Below are positions 28,779-37,372 of a stretch of 64,000 bases of DNA, piece after piece. Origin of the DNA: an uncultured Paraprevotella sp. (GTDB taxonomy: Bacteria > Bacteroidota > Bacteroidia > Bacteroidales > Bacteroidaceae); the NCBI GenBank assembly GCA_944321345.1, contig CALUKY010000015.1, positions 1 to 64,000 of the forward strand, given 5' to 3'. Numbering within the stretch: position 1 is the first letter of the stretch; every line of letters starts with the position of its first letter. Made by a program: the position numbers and the translations under genes. Below the pieces are notes generated by a model. It did not search any database and was not told the DNA's origin. It saw only the letters and a program-made list of their open reading frames with translations.

Positions 28779-28829
28779 AAAACGATAGAAGTTTAGCAAT
28801 GTTTAACAATTCTAAACTCCTATCGTTTT
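28779..28829. repeat. Large inverted repeat between divergent genes
   Basis: AAAACGATAGaAGTTTAG (left) and CTAAACTcCTATCGTTTT (right) pair over about 17 of 18 positions with a 15-base loop. It lies between the divergent starts at 28669 and 28897, so it is not a simple terminator of either gene. Confidence 0.75.
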
Positions 28830-28862
28830 AGATACCATATTATTCATCTCCATAAAAGCATT

Positions 28863-28870
28863 TATCTTTG
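28863..28870 (+). promoter_or_regulatory. -7 box of the DUF1847 gene
   Basis: TATCTTTG lies 26 bases upstream of the ATG and just right of the inverted repeat at 28779-28829. Confidence 0.5.
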
Positions 28871-28896
28871 TAGAGGTATTGTAAAAGGAACTGTTT

Positions 28897-29553
28897 ATGG
28901 AAAGCGAAATTGTGAAAGAAGACAAACAGAAACACTCCTGTGTGGACTGCGGAACACAAAACTGCAAGTTTCAGAACCGTACTTATCCCGAGTTCTGTCC
29001 CACCACCCATCTGCGCGATGAAGATATGCAGTGGGCGCTGGAGCGTTATGAGGAGGGAAGAAATCACGATATTATGGTTGCCAGTGCCGAAGTGGAATAC
29101 GAAGGTTACTGTCAGTGGGCCCGTGTGCAGGAGATTATGGAGTTTGCCCGTAAGATCGGAGCACGGCGCATCGGTATTGCGAATTGCATCGGATTGATTC
29201 GCGAGGCACGCATCTTTGCCCGTATTCTTCAGGCTAATGGTTTCGAGGCTTATGCTGTGATCTGTAAGGTGGCCGGTAAACCCAAGTCATCACTCGGTAT
29301 TCCGAAGGAGTGCGAATCTATCGGGGCAGCTATGTGTAACCCGATTCTTCAGGCACGCTTGCTGAACGAAGCGCATACGGATCTGAATGTGGTTATCGGT
29401 TTGTGCGTGGGGCATGACAGCTTGTTTTATAAATATTCCGAAGCATATGCCACTACTTTGGTGACGAAAGACCGCGTCACCGGAAACAATCCGGCGGCGG
29501 CTCTTTATACTGCCGAGTCTTATTACAAAAAGAAATTCCATCTGGACCGCTGA
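28897..29553 (+). CDS. DUF1847 Cys-rich (putative metal-binding) protein
   Basis: A 218-residue cytoplasmic protein. The N-terminal SCVDCGTQNC followed by FCPTTH forms a Cys/His cluster that could bind zinc or an iron-sulfur cluster. The body has an alpha/beta pattern with RIGIANCIGLIREARIFARI (about 88-107), AVICKVAGKPKSSLGI, ECESIGAAMCNPILQA and NVVIGLCVGHDSLFYKYSEA. This matches DUF1847, a family found in anaerobes, with several conserved Cys. No function is established that I can name. Its stop codon directly abuts that of the convergent response-regulator remnant. Confidence 0.82.
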   Translation: MESEIVKEDKQKHSCVDCGTQNCKFQNRTYPEFCPTTHLRDEDMQWALERYEEGRNHDIMVASAEVEYEGYCQWARVQEIMEFARKIGARRIGIANCIGLIREARIFARILQANGFEAYAVICKVAGKPKSSLGIPKECESIGAAMCNPILQARLLNEAHTDLNVVIGLCVGHDSLFYKYSEAYATTLVTKDRVTGNNPAAALYTAESYYKKKFHLDR

Positions 29554-30222
29554 TTATTGCTGCAAGGCATCGGCATAGGTTCTGTCCACGGGAAGGATTT
29601 TTCCCTGGGGCAGGACTACTTCGGTGCGTGAAAAGCTGACGATAAACGCTCTGTTCACCACAAACGATTTGTGTACCCGCAGAAACTGTTGCTCGGGAAG
29701 GTTTTCGATGAGGCTTTTCAGCGTGCATTGGGTCAGTATCGGATGATTGCCGTTCAGGTGTATCTTTACATAATTGTTGATGGCTTCCAGATAAATAATT
29801 TCCGAGCAGACTATTTTTATATTCTTATAATCCGCCTTGACCACAAGCGACTGCTCATCGCTTTGCTGCGCCCGCATCTGCAAGGATCTCAGATGAATCG
29901 CCTTTTTGACCGCCGTTTCAAAGCGCCCGAAAGAGTAGGGCTTGTGCAGAAAGTCGATGGCATTCAGTTCAAAACCGTCCAAGGCAAACTGCGCATAAGC
30001 CGTGGTAAAGATCAGCATCACGCCGGCAGGCATTTTTCGGGCCAGATCCAGTCCGTGTATTCCTTTCATTTCTATATCCAGAAAAACCAGGTCGGGCAGA
30101 GTGCGGTTGATGGCCTCCAGCCCCGTCAATGGGTTGCTGAAAGTTTCGATTTCCAGTCCCCCCATCTGGTTGCAGAACTTCTTGATAATTTCCAGAGCTA
30201 TCGGTTCGTCGTCAATGGCGAT
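29554..30222 (-). pseudogene. LytTR response regulator with lost start codon
   Basis: The frame encodes a receiver domain (acidic pair in IAIDDEPIALEIIKKF, phospho-acceptor in PDLVFLDIEMKG, TTAYAQFALDGFE, DFLHKPYS) and a LytTR DNA-binding domain (LVVKADYKNIKI, IIYLEAINNYVKIHL, FLRVHKSFVVNRAFI). Upstream of the conserved IAIDDEP the next codon is a TAA (30223-30225), so the usual start is gone. The first in-frame ATG (30165) lies after the acidic pair, and a protein started there (203 residues) would lack the Mg-binding site. No partner kinase gene is adjacent. Most likely a pseudogene, unless ATC or ATT is used as a start. Confidence 0.8.
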
Positions 30223-30225
30223 TTA

Positions 30226-30257
30226 TTTGTGTGCCGTTCGCAAGCAGGATACATTTG
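30226..30257 (+). promoter_or_regulatory. Promoter of the TonB-receptor-like gene
   Basis: TTTG at 30226-30229, 20 bases, TACATTTG at 30250-30257. It abuts the truncated 5' end of the divergent response regulator and lies 30 bases before the ATG at 30288. Confidence 0.65.
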
Positions 30258-30287
30258 CATCAGAAACCAATAAAAACGACAACGAAT

Positions 30288-33059
30288 ATGATGAAAAGAA
30301 TATTATGCTTATTCCTTTTCGGAGGAACTTTTCTGACAGGATACTCACAGATTGTAGTTTCCGGGAAAGTGGCAGATCGGGAAACAGGTGAAACTTTGCC
30401 AATGGCAGCTTTATATCTTTTTCAAGAAGGAAAGGATACGCTGTATGCAAACACTGATCTGGACGGAATTTATCGTTTTGATCCGGTTGCATTGGGAAAT
30501 TATCAGTTAAAAGCCCACTATATGGGATATAAAACCGTTCAACTCAAGCTGGAACTGACGGCAAATAAAAAATATGTATTTGATGTATTGTTGGAAGAGG
30601 ATGTACAGAAAATCGGGAAGGTAGATGTGGCGGCACGTGCCACCCGGGCCCAGCAACGGGGCGATACGCTGGCTTATAACGCATCGGCCTTTAAGGTGCT
30701 TGAGGGAAGCACCACCGAAGACCTGTTGGCCAAGATGCCGGGCATCGTGGTCGAAGGTGGCGAGGTTCAGGCGCAGGGCGAAGCGGTGCAGAAGATACTC
30801 GTAGATGGCAAGGAGTTTTTCGACGGCGATGTCAATCTGGCTCTGAAAAATCTGCCGTCGGACATCGTGGCCAGCATCGAGATGTTCGACAAGAAGAGCG
30901 ATCAGGCCGAGTTTACCGGATTTGATGACGGCGAGGAAATCAAAACCATCAGTATCGTGACCAAACCCGAATATCGCGAGGGATTGTTCGGAAAGGTCTA
31001 TGGAGGCTACGGACTGGACAACCGCTACAATGCCGGCGGAAACGTGAACTGGTTTGATGACACGCAGCGCATTTCGGTGCTGGGCATGAGCAACAACGTG
31101 AACCAGCAGAACTTCTCGCAGGAAGACCTGGCCGGTGTGATGTCATCACAAAGTTCCAAGCGTGGCGGACGCCGGGGCGGTCGCGGCGGGGGAGGAGGCC
31201 GTGGCGGCAGTGTGTCTACCGACAATTTTATGGTCGGTTCGCTTGGAGGACTGACACAAACCAACGGATTGGGCGTGAACTATGTGAATGAATGGGACAA
31301 GCGCCTGAAGTTGACCGCCAGCTATTTCCTGAACCAAACCAACAATAACTATGAAGAAAATCTGGTTCGAAAATATTTCGACTCCGTACTGCCGGGAATG
31401 ACCTACGAGCAGGACAGCGAATCGGACATGAACAACTGGAACCACCGTATCAACATGAATCTGGACTATCAGATTGACGACCGGAACTCGTTGCAGATAC
31501 GTCCTAAATTCAGCTTCCAGAGAAACGACACATACAGTCTGTATGACGGACAGAACCTGCTCAACGGAATCTTTTCCGAGGGTGTGAACAGTGTGACCGA
31601 TAATCTGGTCAAAGCCTGGCAGATAGGCGGCGACGCTACTTACCGCCACCGCTTCAATACCGAAGGACGAACCCTGTCGCTCTCTTTCCGTGGCCAGTAT
31701 TCCGACCGCAACGGTGACACTTACACCGATTATCTGGAGCGGAAAATGCAGGAAGAGCAGCTCAGCGAGGAGGCCTATTCCCAGTATAAGGAGATGCTGC
31801 AACGGCAGATGATGTTCCGCACCAACCTGATGTTCACCGAGAAACTGGGCGATCAGGTGCAGTTGCAGGCCAACTACAAGATGTCGTACACCAACACCGA
31901 TGCGGAGCAGAAAACCTATGAGTCGAACGGTACGGACGACTTGTACGAGCAGTTGGTGGAAGACCTTTCCAACGTATATCAGACGGATTACATCACTCAA
32001 GCCGGTGGTCTCGGTCTGCGTTGGAACGTCGGCAAGCTCCGTCTGATGTCAGGAGCCGAGATGCAGTGGTCCACCTTGCAGGGCGAGGAAACCTATCCCT
32101 ATGCCGAGCAGCTGAAGCATACTTACTTCTCGGTGTTGCCCTCATTCACTGCCCGCTATATGGCCGACCGCAGCAACTCCTTCCAGTTGCGCTATCGCAG
32201 CAGCTCCACGGCGCCGTCGCTTCAGGACCTGCAGAATGTGATCAACAACACAAACCCGCTGTTCCTTTCAACCGGTAATCCGGATTTGGACCAGCAAATC
32301 AATCATACATTGAATCTGCGCTATCTGCACACCACCTTGTCCGGACAGACTTTCATCGCCATGGTGGGCGCCACCTTCCGCACAGACTATGTGGCCGACA
32401 GCACTTTTGTGGCCACAGAAGACCAGATGCTGCCGGGCGGCATACAGCTCGACAAGGGAGCGCAGTTTACCAAACCTGTTAATATGGACGGTTACTACAG
32501 TTTGCGGTCCATGCTGACCTATGGCTTTCCGGTGGACTGGCTCCGGAGCAATGTCAATCTGAGCCTGTCGGCCAACTATGCCCATGTGCCGACCATCTTC
32601 AACGGAATAGCCAACCACACCCACGAACTGACCTTGGTGCCGAAACTCGTAATCGGAAGCAACATCAGCGAAAAAGTAGATTTTACTTTGTCTTATTCTT
32701 CGGGTATCAATCGGGCTTTCAGCTCACTGGCTGACACGCAATCCAGCAATTACGTGATGCATACGGCCCAAGGACAGTTCGGTTGGAATTTCTGGAAAGA
32801 CCTTACGTTCTGCACCTCGATGAGCTACATCGGTTACACCGGTCTGGAGAATGAAGCTTCAAACTATTTGTTGTGGAACGCTTCGATCGGCATGAAGTTC
32901 CTGAAGAACAAAGCCGCCGAAATCCGTCTGGAGGCTTACGACCTGTTGCAGCAGGCCCAGTCGTTCCGCCAGTCGGTGAGCAGCAGCTGTTACGACTATC
33001 TCACAGCCAATGTGCTGCAGCCTTATGCCATGCTCACTTTTGTCTACACCATCCGATAA
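30288..33059 (+). CDS. TonB-dependent-receptor-like outer membrane protein
   Basis: The protein has 923 residues from MMKRILCLF; a longer frame starting at 30231 lacks a signal peptide and would overlap the promoter. After the signal (GTFLTGYSQ), residues about 22-110 are a CarboxypepD_reg-like beta-sandwich (VVSGKVADRETGETLPMA). A plug-like domain follows (LAKMPGIVVEGGEVQAQGEA, ILVDGKEFFDGD, IEMFDKK). The rest is a beta-barrel ending YAMLTFVYTIR. Residues about 290-308 are a striking Arg/Gly loop (RRGGRGGGGGRGG). This fits the outer-membrane barrel family (OMP_b-brl_3 type); no SusD partner is present. It is followed 35 bases later by a Spy-like gene. Confidence 0.85.
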   Translation: MMKRILCLFLFGGTFLTGYSQIVVSGKVADRETGETLPMAALYLFQEGKDTLYANTDLDGIYRFDPVALGNYQLKAHYMGYKTVQLKLELTANKKYVFDVLLEEDVQKIGKVDVAARATRAQQRGDTLAYNASAFKVLEGSTTEDLLAKMPGIVVEGGEVQAQGEAVQKILVDGKEFFDGDVNLALKNLPSDIVASIEMFDKKSDQAEFTGFDDGEEIKTISIVTKPEYREGLFGKVYGGYGLDNRYNAGGNVNWFDDTQRISVLGMSNNVNQQNFSQEDLAGVMSSQSSKRGGRRGGRGGGGGRGGSVSTDNFMVGSLGGLTQTNGLGVNYVNEWDKRLKLTASYFLNQTNNNYEENLVRKYFDSVLPGMTYEQDSESDMNNWNHRINMNLDYQIDDRNSLQIRPKFSFQRNDTYSLYDGQNLLNGIFSEGVNSVTDNLVKAWQIGGDATYRHRFNTEGRTLSLSFRGQYSDRNGDTYTDYLERKMQEEQLSEEAYSQYKEMLQRQMMFRTNLMFTEKLGDQVQLQANYKMSYTNTDAEQKTYESNGTDDLYEQLVEDLSNVYQTDYITQAGGLGLRWNVGKLRLMSGAEMQWSTLQGEETYPYAEQLKHTYFSVLPSFTARYMADRSNSFQLRYRSSSTAPSLQDLQNVINNTNPLFLSTGNPDLDQQINHTLNLRYLHTTLSGQTFIAMVGATFRTDYVADSTFVATEDQMLPGGIQLDKGAQFTKPVNMDGYYSLRSMLTYGFPVDWLRSNVNLSLSANYAHVPTIFNGIANHTHELTLVPKLVIGSNISEKVDFTLSYSSGINRAFSSLADTQSSNYVMHTAQGQFGWNFWKDLTFCTSMSYIGYTGLENEASNYLLWNASIGMKFLKNKAAEIRLEAYDLLQQAQSFRQSVSSSCYDYLTANVLQPYAMLTFVYTIR

Positions 33060-33094
33060 AACATAAATGTTGAACCATAAAAACAAATGAAGAA

Positions 33095-33424
33095 ATGAAA
33101 AAACTGATTTTTTGCACTCTGATGACCGTACTTTGTTCTCTGCCCATGTCGGCACAAAAACGCGGACAACGCCTTTCGCCCGAAGAAATGGTAAACAAGA
33201 AAGTGGAACAGTTAGACAAAATGCTCACGCTGACCGACAGTCAGGAAAAGAGCGTGCGCAGCCTTTACACGGATTTTTACAGCAAGACCATCAAGCGCGA
33301 GGAGCGCAAGACCAAGATGGAGGAACTGAACAAGTCCATCGAGGCACTGCTCACTGACGAGCAGAAAAAAGCCTTTACTGAGTGGAACAGCAAGAAGGCA
33401 CAGCGCACCGGAAAGAAAAAATAA
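33095..33424 (+). CDS. Spy/CpxP-like small periplasmic protein
   Basis: A 109-residue exported protein. The signal peptide ends at LPMSAQ (about residue 20). The mature protein is highly helical and charged: LSPEEMVNKKVEQLDKMLTL, TDSQEKSVRSLY and LTDEQKKAFTEWNSKKAQ. Repeated LT-x-EQ-type motifs are characteristic of Spy/CpxP-like helical chaperones. It lies just downstream of the TonB-receptor-like gene and probably shares its transcript, which suggests a helper role in outer-membrane protein handling. It ends at a strong terminator. Confidence 0.72.
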   Translation: MKKLIFCTLMTVLCSLPMSAQKRGQRLSPEEMVNKKVEQLDKMLTLTDSQEKSVRSLYTDFYSKTIKREERKTKMEELNKSIEALLTDEQKKAFTEWNSKKAQRTGKKK

Positions 33425-33444
33425 CGAGAACCGTAACCCTTAAG

Positions 33445-33490
33445 AAAAATGCTCCCGACGAAATGAAAAAAAACGTCGGGAGCATTTTTG
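33445..33490 (+). terminator. Terminator after the Spy-like gene
   Basis: AAAAATGCTCCCGACG pairs with CGTCGGGAGCATTTTT around an A-rich loop. Confidence 0.85.
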
Positions 33491-33608
33491 CGTTTCGTCG
33501 GGATGAATTTTTCCTGTTTCCTTGTGTGTCTGCCGCTCAAGTGCCAAAGACGTTTTTCCGCTAAGGTTAAAAAAGTTCAATCGCTTGTCGTTTTAGGAAA
33601 TCATTTTT

Positions 33609-33637
33609 TTTGTATTTCTAAATAAATGCTATTTTTG
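33609..33637 (+). promoter_or_regulatory. Promoter of the rseC-rnf operon
   Basis: TTTG at 33609-33612 and TATTTTTG at 33630-33637, with 17 bases between. It lies 28 bases before the rseC ATG. Confidence 0.6.
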
Positions 33638-33665
33638 CATCAATTTGCAAACTTGATATGACAAA

Positions 33666-34085
33666 ATGAGCACAATAATAACACACAAGGGTAGAGTAAA
33701 ACAGATTGACAATACCCGGATACAGGTACAGATCATGCAGGCTTCTGCCTGTTCTGCCTGTGAAGCCAAGAGTCTCTGTCATTCTGCGGAAAGCAAGGAG
33801 AAAATGATTGAGGTGCATGCCGCCGATGCCGCCGATTTTAAGGTGGGGCAGGAAGTGATGCTGGTGGGCACCCTCTCGCAAGGACTCAAGGCCGTGGTTT
33901 ATGCCTATGTTATTCCCTTAATTCTGATGCTGGTTGTTTTATTTCTGTCCCTGCTTCGGGGGATGGATGAGGCACTGTCGGCTCTTTTGTCTATTGCTGT
34001 GCTGATACCTTATTACCTTATTATATATCTTTTGCGTCATCATCTGACCCGAAAATTTTCATTTACCCTTAAACATATAAACTAA
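33666..34085 (+). CDS. rseC: RseC/MucC-like membrane protein, first gene of the rnf operon
   Basis: A 139-residue protein of the SoxR-reducing/RseC family. The N-terminal soluble part has a Cys group, ASACSACEAKSLC (about 27-39), that could bind a metal or Fe-S cluster. Two hydrophobic helices follow (VIPLILMLVVLFLSLL and LLSIAVLIPYYLIIYLL). In many bacteria this protein is encoded with the Rnf complex and helps it act or assemble. Here it precedes rnfB by 4 bases and is driven by its own promoter. Confidence 0.85.
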   Translation: MSTIITHKGRVKQIDNTRIQVQIMQASACSACEAKSLCHSAESKEKMIEVHAADAADFKVGQEVMLVGTLSQGLKAVVYAYVIPLILMLVVLFLSLLRGMDEALSALLSIAVLIPYYLIIYLLRHHLTRKFSFTLKHIN

Positions 34086-34089
34086 TAAA

Positions 34090-35022
34090 ATGATGCATTT
34101 AATTTGGATTGCAGTATTGATTCTGGGAGCAGTGGGACTGGTTTCCGCACTGGTGCTCTTCGTGGCCTCCCGGAAATTTGCTGTGGAAGAAGATCCCCGA
34201 ATTGGTGAGGTGAGCGAGGTGCTGCCTCAGGCCAACTGTGGTGGATGTGGTTATCCGGGCTGTTCGGGCTTTGCCGGTGCTTGTGTCAAGGCGGCAGATG
34301 CCGGAAGTCTGGATGGTATGCTTTGTCCCGTAGGCGGACAGCCGGTGATGGAGCGCGTAGCTTCTATTTTGAGCATGTCGGTGGCAGCCGCCGCGCCTAA
34401 GATTGCAGTGGTACGTTGCAACGGATCATGTGTCAACCGCCCGCGTGTGGTGAGCTACGACGGTGTGAAGAGCTGTCGTGCGGCCCTGATGACCGGAACC
34501 GGTGAAACTGCCTGTGCGTTCGGATGTCTGGGTTGCGGCGACTGTGTGGCTGCCTGTCAGTTTGGCGCCATTTCCATTAATCCCGAAACCGGACTGCCGG
34601 TAGTGGACGAAGAGAAGTGTACGGCCTGTGGCGCTTGTGCCAAGACCTGTCCTCGTAAGATCATCGAGCTCCGTCCGAAGGGACCGAAAGGACGCCGCAT
34701 GGTGGTTACCTGCGTGAACCGCGACAAAGGCGCTGTGGCCAATAAGGTATGTCAGGCTTCTTGTATCGGTTGCGGCAAGTGTGTGAAGACTTGTCCGTTC
34801 GAGGCCATTACGCTGACCAGCAATCTGGCTTATATCGATCCGGAGAAGTGCCGCCTCTGCCGCAAGTGCGAGGAAGCCTGTCCGAAGGGAGCCATCCACG
34901 CCATCAATTTCCCGCCGCGCAAACCGAAGGCTGAACCTGCGGTAGCGGCATCAGTGAGTGAGAAACCGGAACAGCCGGCGGCAGAAAAGACCGCAGCCCG
35001 TTCCAATGTTGAATCAAATTAA
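34090..35022 (+). CDS. rnfB: Rnf complex subunit B, ferredoxin-like
   Basis: A 310-residue Fe-S subunit that receives electrons from ferredoxin in the Na+- or H+-pumping ferredoxin:NAD+ oxidoreductase. An N-terminal transmembrane helix (LIWIAVLILGAVGLVSALVL) anchors it. The Fe-S domain CGGCGYPGCSGFAGAC (about 49-64) is the RnfB hallmark. Additional 4Fe-4S motifs follow: CLGCGDCVAAC, CTACGACAKTC, CIGCGKCVKTC and CRLCRKCEEAC. The C-terminus is a Pro/Ala-rich tail (about 280-310). It is encoded between rseC and rnfC. Confidence 0.96.
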   Translation: MMHLIWIAVLILGAVGLVSALVLFVASRKFAVEEDPRIGEVSEVLPQANCGGCGYPGCSGFAGACVKAADAGSLDGMLCPVGGQPVMERVASILSMSVAAAAPKIAVVRCNGSCVNRPRVVSYDGVKSCRAALMTGTGETACAFGCLGCGDCVAACQFGAISINPETGLPVVDEEKCTACGACAKTCPRKIIELRPKGPKGRRMVVTCVNRDKGAVANKVCQASCIGCGKCVKTCPFEAITLTSNLAYIDPEKCRLCRKCEEACPKGAIHAINFPPRKPKAEPAVAASVSEKPEQPAAEKTAARSNVESN

Positions 35023-35034
35023 TGGGGATAGACT

Positions 35035-36378
35035 GTGAAAACATTCAAGATAGGCGGGGTGCATCCCGCTGAAAACAAACTGACGGCCGAGGTGCCGTCA
35101 CGGCCTGCTGCCATCCCGGCACAGGCGGTGTTCTCAATGTATCAGCACATCGGTTCACCGGCCAAACCAGTGGTGAAGAAAGGCGATGTGGTGAAAGTGG
35201 GAACTTTGCTGGCTGAGGCCGACGGATTCGTTTCCGCTCCGATTTACTCTTCGGTATCGGGAACCGTATCCAAAGTAGACGCTATTGTAGATGCCAGCGG
35301 CTATCGCCGTCCGGCTATCATCGTAGATGTGCAGGGCGATGAGTGGGAAGAGGAAATCGACCGCTCGGCAGATCTGGTCACTCTGACCGACCGTCCTGAA
35401 CTGACTTCTGAGGAAATCGTGGCCCGGGTGAAGAAAGCCGGTATCGTCGGTATGGGTGGCGCCACCTTCCCGACCCACGTAAAACTGACACCTCCTCCGG
35501 GTTCCAAGGCCGACTGTGTCGTTATCAACGGTGTGGAGTGTGAGCCTTATCTCACTGCCGACCACCGACTGATGCTCGAAAAGACCGACGAGGTGCTTGT
35601 CGGCATTTCGCTCATCATGAAAGCCGTGAAGGTGGAGAAAGCCTATGTAGGTATTGAGAATAACAAACCTGATGCTATTGCTCGCATGCAGGAGAAAGCG
35701 GCCCGCTATCCGGGCATCGAGATCGTGCCGTTGAAGGTGAAGTATCCGCAGGGTGGTGAGAAACAGCTGATTCAGGCCATTACCGGCCGTGAGGTTCCGC
35801 CTCCTCCGGGACTGCCTATTCAGGTGGGCGTGGTTGTACAGAATGTCGGTACCGCTTTTGCCATCTATGAGGCCGTGATGAAAAACAAACCGCTTGTGGA
35901 GCGTATGATCACCGTAACCGGTAAACCGTTGGCGCGTCCGGCTAACTTGTGGGCCCGTATCGGAACACCGATGAAGGCGCTGATTGACGAATGCGGCGGT
36001 ATGCCCGAAGATTGTGGCAAGGTGATCGGTGGCGGTCCGATGATGGGTAAGGCTCTGATGAATCTGGATGTACCGGTGTGCAAGGGTTCTTCCGGCTTGT
36101 TGCTGATGAACGGCAAGGAATCCCGCCGTGCGGCCATACAGCCCTGTATCCGTTGCGCCAAGTGTGTGGGTGCCTGTCCGATGGGATTGGAGCCTTATTT
36201 GCTGGCTACAGCTTCGGCATTCAAGAAGTGGGATGTGGTCGAGGCAAACGACATTGTTTCCTGCATCGAATGCGGTTCCTGCCAGTTTACCTGCCCGTCC
36301 AACCGTCCGATGCTCGACAATATCAGAATAGGAAAATCAACAGTGATGGCGCTGATCAGAGCGCGTAATGCTAAATAA
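35035..36378 (+). CDS. rnfC: Rnf complex subunit C, NADH-binding
   Basis: A 447-residue subunit that carries FMN and NADH sites and passes electrons to NAD+. It starts at GTG (35035), where MKTFKIGGVHP is the typical N-terminus. An N-terminal biotinyl-like barrel (GDVVKVGTLLAEADGFVSAP) precedes the nucleotide domain with GIVGMGGATFPTHVKL and INGVECEPYLTADHRLMLE. Two 4Fe-4S motifs lie near the end: CIRCAKCVGACPMGLEP and CIECGSCQFTCPSNRP. It is shorter than the E. coli protein because it lacks the Ala/Lys-rich C-terminal repeats. Confidence 0.96.
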   Translation: MKTFKIGGVHPAENKLTAEVPSRPAAIPAQAVFSMYQHIGSPAKPVVKKGDVVKVGTLLAEADGFVSAPIYSSVSGTVSKVDAIVDASGYRRPAIIVDVQGDEWEEEIDRSADLVTLTDRPELTSEEIVARVKKAGIVGMGGATFPTHVKLTPPPGSKADCVVINGVECEPYLTADHRLMLEKTDEVLVGISLIMKAVKVEKAYVGIENNKPDAIARMQEKAARYPGIEIVPLKVKYPQGGEKQLIQAITGREVPPPPGLPIQVGVVVQNVGTAFAIYEAVMKNKPLVERMITVTGKPLARPANLWARIGTPMKALIDECGGMPEDCGKVIGGGPMMGKALMNLDVPVCKGSSGLLLMNGKESRRAAIQPCIRCAKCVGACPMGLEPYLLATASAFKKWDVVEANDIVSCIECGSCQFTCPSNRPMLDNIRIGKSTVMALIRARNAK

Positions 36379-36385
36379 TAGAACA

Positions 36386-37372
36386 ATGGCAAAGAAGTTA
36401 ATAGTATCGCTGTCACCGCATGTACATGGAGGCGACAGTGTTCAGCGAAATATGTATGGCGTATGCGTGGCCTTGATTCCCACCTTGCTCGCCTCATTAA
36501 TCTTTTTCGGACTGGGAGCCGCAATAGTGTTGGCTACTTCCGTTCTCTCCTGTGTCTTCTTCGAGTGGGCCATTTCCCGCTTCCTGTTGCACAAGGAACA
36601 GCTCACCATTACCGACGGTTCAGCCGTACTGACCGGTCTGTTGTTGGGCTTCAATCTGCCGTCCAATCTGCCGGTTTGGATCATTATTATCGGTGCGCTG
36701 GTTGCTATCGGTGTGGGTAAGATGACCTTCGGTGGCTTGGGATGCAACCCGTTCAACCCGGCGTTGGTGGGACGTGTATTCCTGCTGATTTCTTTTCCGG
36801 TGCAGATGACCACCTGGCCTTTGCCCGGACAGCTTACCTCTTATCTGGATGCACAGACCGGTGCCACTCCGCTGGCTGTGATGAAAGAAGCCGTGAAGAC
36901 CGGTGATACCTCCGTGTTGGAAAAGCTCCCGAATGCCTTTGACATGCTGTTGGGACAGATGGGAGGTTCTTTGGGCGAAGTCAGCGCTTTGGCCATTCTG
37001 ATCGGTCTGGTGTATATGCTTATGCGCAAGATCATCACCTGGCATATCCCGGTTTCTATCCTGCTCACCGTATTGGTGTTCAGTGGTCTGCTGCACTTGT
37101 ATAACCCGGCTTATGCCGATCCGGTGAACACGTTGCTTTCCGGTGGTCTGTTGTTGGGCGCCTGCTTCATGGCTACCGACTATGTCACCTCGCCGATGAC
37201 CCCGCGCGGACAGATCATTTATGGTATCGGTATCGGTGCCATCACCGTAATCATCCGTACCTTCGGAGCCTATCCGGAAGGTATGTCGTTTGCGATTCTG
37301 ATTATGAACGCATTCACTCCGCTCATCAATACCTATAACAAACCAAAAAGATACGGGAGGGTTGCCAAATGA
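36386..37372 (+). CDS. rnfD: Rnf complex subunit D, flavinylated membrane protein
   Basis: A 328-residue membrane subunit. I start it at MAKKLIVSLSPHVHGG (36386), 7 bases after rnfC, because the ATG at 36368 lies inside rnfC. About nine hydrophobic helices are visible. TGATPLAVM carries T161, the expected site of covalent FMN attachment. TFGGLGCNPFNPALVGRVFL is the family signature. It forms the membrane path for electrons and cation pumping with RnfA, E and G. It overlaps rnfG by 4 bases. Confidence 0.95.
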   Translation: MAKKLIVSLSPHVHGGDSVQRNMYGVCVALIPTLLASLIFFGLGAAIVLATSVLSCVFFEWAISRFLLHKEQLTITDGSAVLTGLLLGFNLPSNLPVWIIIIGALVAIGVGKMTFGGLGCNPFNPALVGRVFLLISFPVQMTTWPLPGQLTSYLDAQTGATPLAVMKEAVKTGDTSVLEKLPNAFDMLLGQMGGSLGEVSALAILIGLVYMLMRKIITWHIPVSILLTVLVFSGLLHLYNPAYADPVNTLLSGGLLLGACFMATDYVTSPMTPRGQIIYGIGIGAITVIIRTFGAYPEGMSFAILIMNAFTPLINTYNKPKRYGRVAK

